From Phaseolus vulgaris (taxonomy: Eukaryota > Streptophyta > Magnoliopsida > Fabales > Fabaceae): DNA of 64,000 bases. This document shows positions 1 to 10,400 of this stretch, piece by piece. The position numbers were made by a program, and so were the translations under genes. Location: positions 49,314,921-49,378,920 of the forward strand of contig NC_023758.2 of assembly GCF_000499845.2 (NCBI RefSeq), given 5' to 3'. Numbering within the stretch: the first letter of the stretch is position 1; the number at the start of each line of letters is the position of its first letter. A model generated the notes under the pieces. It was not told the DNA's origin, ran no database searches, and worked only from the letters and a program-made list of their open reading frames with translations.

Positions 1-1624
1 CAGAAACATCTTTTTTCATATAATTGCAAGTGGAAAGCAGATGGAATGTTCTGTGAATGGGGACCTTCAAGTAAACTACAATAACATAGAAAAGGTGTAT
101 TGAATAAAAATTCTCTCTTGATACATACCTTCGTTATTGTTTAAATTATTTTGCATTAACTATTTGCTTGTGGTTGTGTTCTGCTAAATTGAAGGTGTCA
201 TGGGAGCCTTTTATTGAGCCTTGGCAGTTTTTGTTGACTTTGGTCAGGGAACAAGAAATGAGTGTTCTGCCGAACAGGTCTGTTTTGACAAATATCGTTC
301 TCAAATCTACAACTCAGCTGAATATTAATATCACAGAATCCTTAGTTGAGGTATATAAAATTGTCCCTTTTTATCAGTTTTTGTAGAAACCTGTTATTTT
401 GTCTTTCTAAATCATTTCTTTCCAGTCAGTTTAGGGGAAACTAAGGAAATAAGTAGTTCAGGTTCTTTGTTTTTGGTGACTGATCATTTTAATAGCCTTA
501 CAATGTAATTATTATTATTTTTTCTATGATAGTGGAAAACTAATTTGAAGTATCAGTCCATCCATTCGCCCTGTAGTTATAATATGTAATTCTGTCCACA
601 AATATAAATATATTTTCTTAGCATATCAAATTTATAGTGAAGATTCCAGTTCTGGTTGGTCATGTTTCTATTCTTGTTTACTCCAACTAATTTGATTCCT
701 TTGAATGACTGATCAATTTTGACTTGAAAGGATAGTCTACATTCTACTGTTTATTATATGCTGTTTATGGGAATTTTGATTTTCATATTTAATTTAGACT
801 TTTGGCTTGCATGGTTTTTTGGTCTAGAGTGAAAAAGTAAGATAGCAATCTTGATAATCTTCAATTATTGTTTTGTCTGGTAGTTTTTAATATCTTGTAT
901 TTGTCAATAAAAAAAGGTGCAAATTTAGCCTTTGAGTGTTTCTTTTTGCAGTGTCTTTCACGTGCTACAGAGATGTTCTTTGATGCTCCAGGTCTAGTCA
1001 GATTGGATGAACATAAAGGCAACAAACTTTTGCATTCACCATGTGCAGAATATATGTCTGCTAGAAAATGTGGTGCTCCTTATGTTTTGCAAAACTTAAC
1101 TTCAGTGCCTCTTTTATATCATGTATATCATGGGCTTGGCAATGCTGATGGGGTTCGTGGTTCTAATGAGACTCATGCAAAATATGTGCAACCAGGTTCT
1201 TCAATTCCGATATACATGGATGAAAATACAGAAAAGAAACTTTCTCGTTTCAGGCCTTCTCATTCTTCTGATAGTTTAAATGAGCAAAGGTCAAATGGAT
1301 TTGCTCATCATTATATTACTGTACAGCTTGAAGGAACTTCAAGGTCATCTGATCCAATTTCAATGGATTTAGTGGGATTAACATGCTTTGAGGTTAATTT
1401 TTCCGAGTCATATAATGAAACTGCCGAGGATAGTAGTCTGAATACAGCCCCTACTTTCGTTGTTCCGGTAGTATTTGATGTTTCGGTGTTGCGCCATAGC
1501 AAATTAATACGAATATACTCCACTGTATGTACTAATTGGTTAAACGTTTTCTCTAGAGCCTAATTTTTCTGTTTACGAGGATTCATCCATTTTGCCATCC
1601 TTATTAATTAGCTTTTTATTATAC
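1..1624 (+). pseudogene. Partial direct duplicate of VPS13 exons 26-28
   Basis: Bases 1-1624 match 33939-35562 at a constant offset of 33938. I noticed one difference (C at 567, T at 34505). The copy holds the end of exon 26 (1-94), all of exon 27 (195-350, encoding ...[10 protein letters not shown]...) and all of exon 28 (952-1524), with their introns and splice sites. It is cut by the left edge of the window and may extend further upstream. On the right it stops two bases before the AG acceptor of exon 29, where minisatellite sequence begins. It has no start codon, promoter or onward exons in view, so it cannot encode VPS13 alone. The retained introns show it arose at DNA level, not from mRNA. 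It is either a very recent segmental duplication, the tail of a second VPS13 locus, or a misassembly. Confidence 0.9.
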
Positions 1625-2224
1625 TTGCGATGATGATCGAGCAAGCGGGCAGTCGGGCCGGCCGGCACTTGCGATGTTAATTGAGTAAGTGTATCGGGCG
1701 ACCGGCCCGCAATTGCGATGTTAATCGAGCAAATTTGGTGAGCGTTCGGCCGGCACTTGTGATGTTAATCGAGCTAGCGGGCTTTGGGCGGCCGGCACTT
1801 GCGATGTTAATCGAGCAAGCGGGCGTTGGGCAGCCGGCACTTGCGATCTTAATCGAGCAAGCGGGCGTTGGGCGGCCGGCACTTGCGATCTTAATCGAGG
1901 AAGCGTAGTGAGCGGCCGGTACTTGCGATGATAATCGAGCAAGTGTAGTGGCGGTCGACCGGTACTTGCGATGATAATCGAGCAAGTGTAGGTGGTGGTC
2001 GACCGGTGCTTGCGATGATAATCGAGCAAGTGTAGGTGGTGATCGGCCGGTACTTACGATGATAATCGAGCAAGTGTAGTGGGCGGCCGGCAATTACTTG
2101 CAATGATAACCGAGCAAGTGTATGTGGCGATCGGTCGGGATTGACGATGATAATCGAGCAAGTGTAGTGGGCGACCGGCCATTACTTGCGGTGTTATTCG
2201 AGCAAATTTGGTGAGCGTTCGGCC
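1625..2224 (+). repeat. GC-rich minisatellite array 1 (~42-bp unit)
   Basis: About 14 tandem units of 40-44 bp, each carrying a GGCCGG-like block followed by CTTGCGAT...ATCGAGCAAG. Unit variants appear in a definite order (for example AAGCGGGCGTTGGGC types first, AAGTGTAGGTGG types later). Nearly every unit has an internal inverted repeat, CTTGC with GCAAG, able to form a short hairpin. The array is far richer in G+C than its flanks. It starts exactly where the VPS13 partial copy ends and stops at a unit reading AAATTTGGTGAGCGTTCGGCC, after which A+T-rich DNA begins. The same unit order recurs at 59444-59925, where LTR-like sequence follows, so this is probably a truncated LTR U3. Confidence 0.9.
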
Positions 2225-2432
2225 TAATAAGTTTATATCTTATATTAAAACTTAATCAAACTGTCTAATAATAAAAAATAATGAAAGTTGAAGTTTAATA
2301 AAGAGACCACACAAATTGTTACAAAATTATGTTGCCGTACTAATAAGTTTATTTTTAATAGAGCAAAAGATATTTGTATGAATTTCAATACAAATTAGAT
2401 TAAAAAGTAAAATCATTATGGAATAAAAGAAC
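2225..2432. other. A+T-rich spacer, no gene seen
   Basis: About 208 bp between the minisatellite and the point where the inverted-repeat arm starts. It holds two copies of TAATAAGTTTA (2225 and about 2340) and no coding signal. It is not present in the inverted copy at 56097-59443, so it is the single-copy sequence next to the VPS13 promoter region. Confidence 0.5.
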
Positions 2433-2433
2433 T

Positions 2434-2815
2434 TTTTAAACTTTCACACTTAGAATGTGAATTGTGCAGGCAGAAGAAATGCTTTACCATTTCCTTACCC
2501 GCCTCAGCCAACGCGGGGTTCCAGCGCCAATGACGTGTCACTCCTACCATGAAAACCCGAAAAAACCCTACAAAAGAGAGAAAATAAATATAAAACAGAA
2601 AAAGTAGCGTATTCCATTTTCTATTCGATTCGAAACTAGCACTGGCTTCCTCTTTTCTCTCTCTGCTCCCTTCTTCCGCCCACAACGATCATCGCTCGAA
2701 TCACTACAACGATATCAAACACGAAAATCTATAACACCATATTCGATTGGTATTTGATTTGAGTGAAATCAAACTAAGATATTAATGTTGCAACTGCGAA
2801 GATAATTCTCCAGCA
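2434..2815 (+). promoter_or_regulatory. Probable VPS13 proximal promoter and 5' leader
   Basis: The 380 bp before the start codon change from A+T-rich DNA to a pyrimidine-rich leader (CTCTTTTCTCTCTCTGCTCC near 2650-2670). A TATA-like stretch, AATAAATATAAAAC, lies at about 2584-2597, in a plausible place for transcription to begin near 2620-2640. The start site itself cannot be fixed from sequence. The whole segment is repeated in inverted orientation at 59061-59443, so the inverted copy may carry a working promoter. Confidence 0.45.
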
Positions 2816-5800
2816 ATGTTTGAAGGACTGGTTCATCAGTTGCTTCTGGGTTACTTGGGACGATATTTCAAAGATATCCAGAAAGAGCAGCTGAAGATTA
2901 GGCTCGGTACGTGATTTACTCGTTGTGCTTATTCAGTAATTATATTTCCTATGTTTTGATACTAAACTTTTGGGAGTATGTTAGTGCGTGTTGAAATTAC
3001 CCTAGTGTTACGTTGATTTGATGCCAATGCTGCTTCCCCTCTTTCTTGTGAAGTTGATTTGAGTGCAAACTCAGCTTGGACTTCCAATAATATTTATTTG
3101 CTCCTCTAATAATATTTTCAACAAAATATTGCCTCAATGTATAACTTTTACGTCAAATTGCCCTTTTGAATAGCTGAATTTCTGTTAAAAGGATGTTGAA
3201 GGACCTATTTGATTTAAAAAATTGGTTTTGAAGAGTCGTTATGATGTGTTGAGCTGTTTGTTGTCAGATGACCAAACTGATAGCACTTGTATCTTTGAAA
3301 GGCGTTTACTTGTTAATTCTATTAGTTTGTGCATCAGTGCTAGCGCTATTGCTTCCTTCCAGTCTTTGAGTCTCTAAAGGATGTACAATTTCCTAAATGC
3401 AATGCTTTTTTCTGAGATTTTTCTAAATTTCCTAAATCTAGCTTGGGGATTCACAATTTGAGAACTAACGAAGTTTTACTAAATGCATGATGTGCTTCCA
3501 TTTGGCTATTTTATTGCAATTTACTAATCTTTTTAATCATAAATACTTGCACTTTAAATTAAGAATTTTGGCGAACTGATTTTTGAGACATTTATTATTT
3601 CATAGAGGAAGTACTATTGGAAAATGTGGAGCTAATACTTGACGCATTTGATTATCTCCAGCTTCCCTTTGCACTAAAACAAGGTATAGCAAATTCCTCC
3701 TCCTACAAAATATAACTAACAAATGCAGCTCATTTCCATAAAAAATCTGGACCTGTTTTTCTACTCCATACGCTTTGTATTCTATTTATAACTATTCTGT
3801 TCTGTTTTTAATTTTTTCTGATAAAGTGGTTGATTGAAAGAAGTGTACTGGAAAATTCTTTGGAACTCCTATTTTTTCTTTCCTAACAGCTTGAAAATTT
3901 GGCTAGGTCGAGTTGGAAAGTTAAGCATAAAAATTCCATGGAAAAAGCCTTGGGACCCCATTATAATAATTTTAGAGGATGTCTTTATTTCTGCATCACA
4001 GCGAGGTGATCAAGAGGTACTTCTTAATTCCAGCATTCTGTGTCTAAGCTTGTCTTTCAAAAGCAACCTATAACCAATACTTGTAACCATTAATGAAAAA
4101 AATAGTAAAGAAATTTTAGATTCTCAGTTGTATCATTTGTAGTAAGTACTATATTTATTGTAGAGTTTATACGTGTTGTTATAGTGGAGTTCTGATGCTG
4201 TTGAAAAAAGAGAATTTGCTGGAAAAAAGGCCAAGCTAGCAGCAGCAGAGTTGGGGAAATTATCCAGACGGGTGTGTGGTAAGCCATTTAACTTCGATTC
4301 GAAGAGTTTATGTTCAGATATATTTTATTTATTTTATATGTAAGAAGAAAAATTAAATTTCCTTGTCAAGCTCCAAATAAGGCTTTGGATTGTATCGAAC
4401 CTTGATTTGAGTGATAGGGAATTTATTTATAACTTCAATGGAAGGCCTGAAGAAGGGTTTACCTCTTATTCCAAAAAAGTAAAAACTAAAATTTTCTTCT
4501 GTATGATGTCAATTCTTGAGGTCTAACTTCTTGATAAAGCACCTTCGCCCTGTACCTGTGGCTACACTGCCTTGACATATTGAAACCTTGTTTTTTTATC
4601 TGTTTTAAAAAAATATTTTATATTCATTACTTAACATAAATTAGGACGAGCCTTGGTGCAACAATAAAGTTACTGCTTTGTGACCTGACTCATGTGTTCA
4701 AATCCTGTAAACAGCCTTTCTGCTCTTTGGGCTAAGGTTATTTACATCTACCATCCTCAACCCTTACTATCAGGAGCCTCGTACACTGGGTTCTTTTTTA
4801 TTCTTTACTTATTAAATGACAATTAACATTGACATCCTTTTCCATTTTTCCATGGTAGGTTTTCTTCTCAATTCCAGTATATCTTATCAATGAATCTTTT
4901 TTAAGGACTTTTATTAACCTTAGGTTCTCGTGTCAGTGTATGAATTTCAATTTCTTCATTTATACGAAACTTATCTAGGGCTTTCAAAAATATTTGAACT
5001 GAACTAAATTGATTCTAAATTGAATTGTATAAAAAAATTAAACTGAATTGTTGTATTAGTTTAATTTTTGAAGACTGAATTGTTCTTATATAAAACTGTT
5101 TGAACTAATCTGGACTATAACTTATGAAATTGGAAAATATTCTAAAATGAAATGTCCATTGGTAGTAATTCAATCCATTCATATAGTTCAAGCAATTCTA
5201 AATTTAGAATAATTTAATTTGATTCAATTCACTAAAACCGTGATGCTGTTACCATTATACTATTTAGTTCAGTTCTGTTGAATCACCTTTAAAATTCAAT
5301 TTCATAATAATTCAATTCAATTCTAATTGCTTAGCCCTAAACTTAGTAGGTCCTAGTCAATTCCTTCTCTTCTTAACGGGGGAGGAATGTGTAGTGATCA
5401 ATCCATATGTTTTCAAAGACAAGATGGGGACCAATAATCTTTATTATTTACTGGCTAGTCGGTTTGTTCGGTTTTCAATCCCTATAAAACAATGATTTGG
5501 GAGAAAATGTTTTTTATGTTGTTACATGCTTTGCTATAGAGAACAGTAGGATACATTATCCTCCAATGGCTTTTTACTTTCCTCTCCTCTTTCTAACAAA
5601 CTTTTGAGAATTTAATAATCTTCCACAAGATTAAATTTCAATTTTTGACCTGTTTTCTTGTGCTAATCCATGTGTTGGTCAACCTATTGTCAAGGTGAAA
5701 TAATTGTATATTTGGTTTTTATTAATGGTTTTTTTCTGCAGGTAGTCAAGCTGGGCAATCGTTCATTTCTCATGTCACTACAAAGGTAGGATTATTTATT

Positions 5801-7489
5801 TTTTCACTAGGTATTATTGTTGTTTATGCCTAGGCTAGTGTGTTCTTGACAATCTAGTCTAGTTTGTCCTAGGTGTCAAGGACCATGGTCCTGTAAGCTT
5901 GTCTTATTTGGTAAATGCTCAAGAATGATTTTCATTTGTAATGTGCCCTCATTCAATCTACTTAAAAGTGTTAATAGTGCATTTTTTTAAACCGTATTGG
6001 GCTAGCTCAACCAGTCAAACTAGGAACCAGTTTGGTTATACCCTCAACAATTGGTGACGATGAAGGAGTGTTGGCGGTGGCAATTGGAGCTTTGGTTACG
6101 TTGATGGGAGCTTCAATGATGTTGATGGTGATGGGAGCTCAACAATGAGGATGGTAATGGGATGTTTAACAATAATGATGGGAGGGTCGGACAATTATGG
6201 GAGGGTTAGTGTTGGTGATATGGGGGTTGATGATGACCTGCGACAGTTATATTAGGGTCGTTGGTAGCCAACAATGGGAGAACAATGGGTTCGTCGCGAT
6301 TGTGTTTGCGGAGATGGAGATATGGTTTTGATTCACATTTGAGATCCCTAAGGGAAACATGGTTGTGCTTTTTTTAACTCTAAAGTTGGGTAAATGAACC
6401 CAACCTGAAAAGGCCAATATGATTTGATATTTATTGTGTTAGAAAAACCAAGTCCACACAGACTCTGTTCAAGATCAACATGTCTGACGATCATCCAATT
6501 TTGCTAGCAAAATCATGATCTAGGAATGGCTTGCGAAATTTCCGTGCCTACCAAGTTTGCTTGCTTGGTCACCAAAACTCCAATATCATGCGAATTTAGG
6601 GGTTTACTTGCGATTTTGACAAGATTGGTTGAACCATTAAACCTTGAACTAGTGCCTTTACTAATTAAATGTCTGATTAATTTTTCAAAATATTGCAATA
6701 GAGCATATATATATTATATCTGTTTCTAAACTTGATTTTTTAAGAATAATGTCGGCAGCAAGAACCAAAACACTTGGTCACATGTACCATGCTAATGACT
6801 ACCTCTATTTAAGCTTTATTGTTGCTATGAATTGGCATACAAATGGTTTCTAAGTTTATCTTTTGGGATTAATAAACTTCTTATAGCTGTATTGGACGAG
6901 ACTACTGTTTTGCTTTTTTTTTTTGTTGTTGTACAGATGGTAAATTCCATTTTTTAAGTTTCTTTTGCTGGACCTTGGTGTAGAATAATTAAAAAAAAAA
7001 AACGAAGAAAGAAGAAAAATTACAATTTCAAATTTATATGAAGATATGTGCCATTGTGCCATGTTAGTTGCTATTGAGTTCTGTTTTTGTGGTTTTTCTG
7101 TTGTAGTAGTGTACTTATGGAAAATATTTTGTCGTCCTATTTGTTCGTCCTACCAAATAGGACACTCATACTTGGTGCGACTAATGCTTTATCCCAATAT
7201 GCTTATGCCTTATTGCTTTTCTTTCAGATCCTTGACAGCATTCAAGTAGACATAAGGAATTTTCATATATTATACAGTGATATGCAGAATGATACGGTAC
7301 GTTTATTTTGCACATTTTCCCTTTCAAATTACCTAGGTCTTCCATGATGCTCTCAAATCTACATATTTTAAGGATTTGCTTATTAACAACTAACTTTGAT
7401 TGACAATTGTTTATTTTTAATGTTTTTCAGGGGCATGTTATGTTTGGTTTAAAGTTTACTAGGTTGACCATGAAGCAAAATCTTATTGG
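2816..7489 (+). CDS. VPS13 exons 1-7: Chorein_N domain
   Basis: Exons: 2816-2906, 3606-3683, 3907-4016, 4185-4278, 5742-5785, 7228-7296, 7431-7489. They encode the N-terminal cap of the lipid channel. Recognisable pieces are [20 protein letters not shown] (exon 2), [20 protein letters not shown] with the following acidic stretch (exon 3), [20 protein letters not shown] (exon 4) and [18 protein letters not shown] (exon 6). Exon phases are 1, 1, 0, 1, 0, 0 and 2 at the 3' ends and join without a frameshift. Exons 1-5 are duplicated in inverted orientation downstream of the gene. The start codon is the first ATG that opens the family N-terminus. Confidence 0.93.
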
Positions 7490-10400
7490 GTAATGCTCTC
7501 TTATTTTCGTCTTCTATAATTAGACCTTTTTTCTTGTTTAAGATTTGTAATTTTTTTTTTTGGATCTATTTTGGGGATGCAGAATATTTGATATGAATGT
7601 TTTCATCATTGTATTCTCGAGTTGTTAATGATTTCTGAAATATTTGGTTTGAGAGTTGGCTTCATCTACCGTGCCATACAAAATGTACCAATGTGCCTAT
7701 TTTGTGGGTGCTTATCGTTATATCTTCTCATGTCTTGTTTTTATTACATTTTATCTCACATCACCTCCCCCTCTTTTTTCTGTAAATGTTCATCATTTTA
7801 CCTTTGTTTAAAGGATTAGTGACAAAACAAATCATTGAGGATGATACGGCTCTGGTGCCATGTTCGGAAGAGAGAAATCAAGAAGGGATATAAAGAATTT
7901 ATTTGTTGTACACATGATTATTGTTATCTATAATGAAAAAGAGGAATAAAATCAATAGCTAATTATAGGAAATATTTGGTAAGATATTTCCCTTTAAAAT
8001 CATCTCATATCTTCCTATTTAATGTAATCAAATCATATCTACTAACACAATCAAATCATATCTCTTAACACTTCCTATCACGCTGGTGCATATGTATCAT
8101 ATGATACAAGCTTGTTACAAATGTCATTAACATGAGAGGCCTTGGGAGAATCAGTTAAGCCATTTGGTTGTTAGAGCTAATAAAGTAAATAATGACAAAT
8201 AATATCTTTACTCCACCCTCAAGTGGAGGGTATGTATCATATTAGTCAAACTTGTTACATATGTGGAAGTGCATGACAACTGCTGTAGAGATAAATTTAC
8301 TTGGTTATCTTCAAATCATACCATATCTTTCTATTTAATGTAATCAAGCCATATCTAGTAGCATAATCAAATCATATCTCTAACAATCCTATTCAAGTTG
8401 GAGAAAATGTACCGTAAGACAAGCTTGTTATAAATGTCATTAACATAAGACTTATTAAGAGAATCATGTAAGCCATTTGGTCATTCGAGCTTATAAAGTA
8501 AATAATGACAAATGATGTGTTTAATACTCCTGCCTCAAGTTGGAACATATGTATTATAAGTCAAGTTTATTGCAAATGTTGGAGAGCACGACGATTGCTA
8601 TTGAGCAAAACCTGCGTGGATAGTGCAATGATTGTCGAAGAACAAAAATGGTTAGAGTGCACTTTGATTGTTGGAAAGCCAAAAAATTGTGTAATGGACA
8701 TGACTATTGTGGTAAAGCAAAAATGCTTGGGAGCACAATGATTGTTGGAAAGCAAAATTGTTCAAAAGACACAACGACTACAAGAAGACAAAAAATATGT
8801 AGATAACATGATTTCTATTGAAAATAAAAAATGTTTAGAGTGTATGGTGGTTGGTAGGAAGAAAAAATGCCGTATGATATGTTAGATGTAACTACCAATT
8901 TAGTGGGCTTGGCCCATATTTTTTGCATGATAAATCTCTGTATAAACATAATTCTATGTGTTCATTATACACAAGGGGAATTAATCCTATACCTAGTTTT
9001 CTTTTATTTTCACATGGTATCGAGAGCCAAGGTTTCCTGTTGAACCCATTACTCATAGGGATTTTTTTTTCTTTTCAATGCTGTCACTCTCCACCGCCTT
9101 CGTCTTGCTGCTGTCGCCATCTCGTCGGCACCATTGTTTGGTCTGATGAGACCACCATTGTGCTCGTCCAGACTAGATGACTCCAATGAATAAGAGATCG
9201 CGACAATTGGGGCTTCCACGCCCCGACATGCGCAATGTTTTCCTTTCTGTTACCGCTACTTCTCACCGTGTGTGGTGGCTTGTCCGATGACTTTTGTAGC
9301 GGCGATTGCCCCCGTCTTACCTTCTTATAGCCCTCCGTAAAGGTATATGCTCTACCCGTAGTCCCTCTCTTAATTACACTCCTTTGAGTTATGATAGACT
9401 ATCTCAACCTTTGTATATTTGCCTTTCATCTATTTCTTGTGTCCATTCCAAAATTTGTTGGTGATGCCTTAGCCCATCCTAGGTGGCGTTAGGTCATGAT
9501 TAATGTAATAAGTGCTTTTCATAATAGTGGAACTTGGGAGCTTGTTTCATTTTTGCTTGAGAAATCTGGTGTTTGTTGGTTGTGGAATTTTCCTTTCAAA
9601 GTTGGTTCTGATGGTATTATTGATTGTCTCAAAATTCGGCTTTTGGTAAAAGGGTATATACAAATTTTTTATTTGGACTATGGTGATACTTTTTCTTTAG
9701 TGCCAAAAATCCCTTTTGTTTGGTTATTCATAGCCCTGGTCGCTCTTCAACGATGGCCCCTTTATCAATTGGATGTAAAATATGCCTTTCTTAATGGAGA
9801 TTTGCAGAAAGAAATTTTGTATGGAGCAACCTCCATATTTTGTTGCTGTGGGAGAGTCTTTTGGATTGGTGTGTTGTCTTTGCAAATCTTTATATGTCCT
9901 TAAACAGTCTCCTAGAGCTTAGTTTGGAAAGGTTAGTAATGTTGTTCAACAATTTGGTATTACTCGCAGTGAGACAGGTCATTCAGTTTTTTACCATCAG
10001 TCGGGTGCTAGGTGTATTTATCTAGTAGTCTATGTTGATGACATTGTTCTTACAAATAGTACCTTGGCATCTCATAGGTAAAACAACTCCTTTGTCACCA
10101 CTTTCGGATAAAAGATCTTGACAAACTCAGATATTTCTTGAGGATTGAGGTAGCAAAATCCAACAATGATATCCTTATCCCTCAAAGGATGTATGCATTG
10201 GATATTTTTGGGGAAATTGGGCAAATAAATTAAAATTCTGCTGACACACCCATGAATCCTATTGCCAAACTCCTACCGAATTAGGGAGAGCTCCTGATTG
10301 TGAGAAGTGTAGATTAGTTGGAAAATTGAACCATCTTGCTGTTACTCGTCTTGATATTTTTTTTGTAGTCAATGTGATGAGTCAATTTCTTAATTCTCCA

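Larger units (their letters stand above)
2433..6301 (+). repeat. Left arm of a large inverted repeat (VPS13 5' part)
   Basis: This interval is the reverse complement of 56097-59443. Partner coordinates add up to 62398 for 3571-6301 and to 61876 for 2433-3048. The shift shows that 522 bp (3049-3570, intron 1) are missing from the right arm. One substitution was noticed (A at 4554 against the complement of G at 57844). The arm covers the promoter and 5' leader, exons 1-5, a SINE and a MITE, and ends inside intron 5. Confidence 0.92.

Noticed and set aside
868..1563. Stand-alone 231-codon gene
   Set aside because: The frame is exon 28 of VPS13 plus intron read-through on both sides; the identical frame at 34806-35501 lies inside the gene.
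1677..2103. Three overlapping minus-strand frames of 70-138 codons with repeated 'YTCSIIIASTGR'-like text
   Set aside because: They are translations of the 42-bp minisatellite in different frames; many units are not a multiple of three and no gene signal surrounds them. The same applies to 59437-59825.
1625..2224. CRISPR-like array of regular repeats
   Set aside because: The units are contiguous with no unique spacers, and the window is plant nuclear DNA.
2416..2685. 89-codon minus-strand frame (and its 98-codon copy at 59191-59487)
   Set aside because: It is the reverse complement of the VPS13 promoter and 5' leader; no family similarity. It appears twice only because of the inverted repeat.
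4644..4720. tRNA gene
   Set aside because: Box A and B are present but the cloverleaf is not, and the downstream text fits an Au-like SINE.
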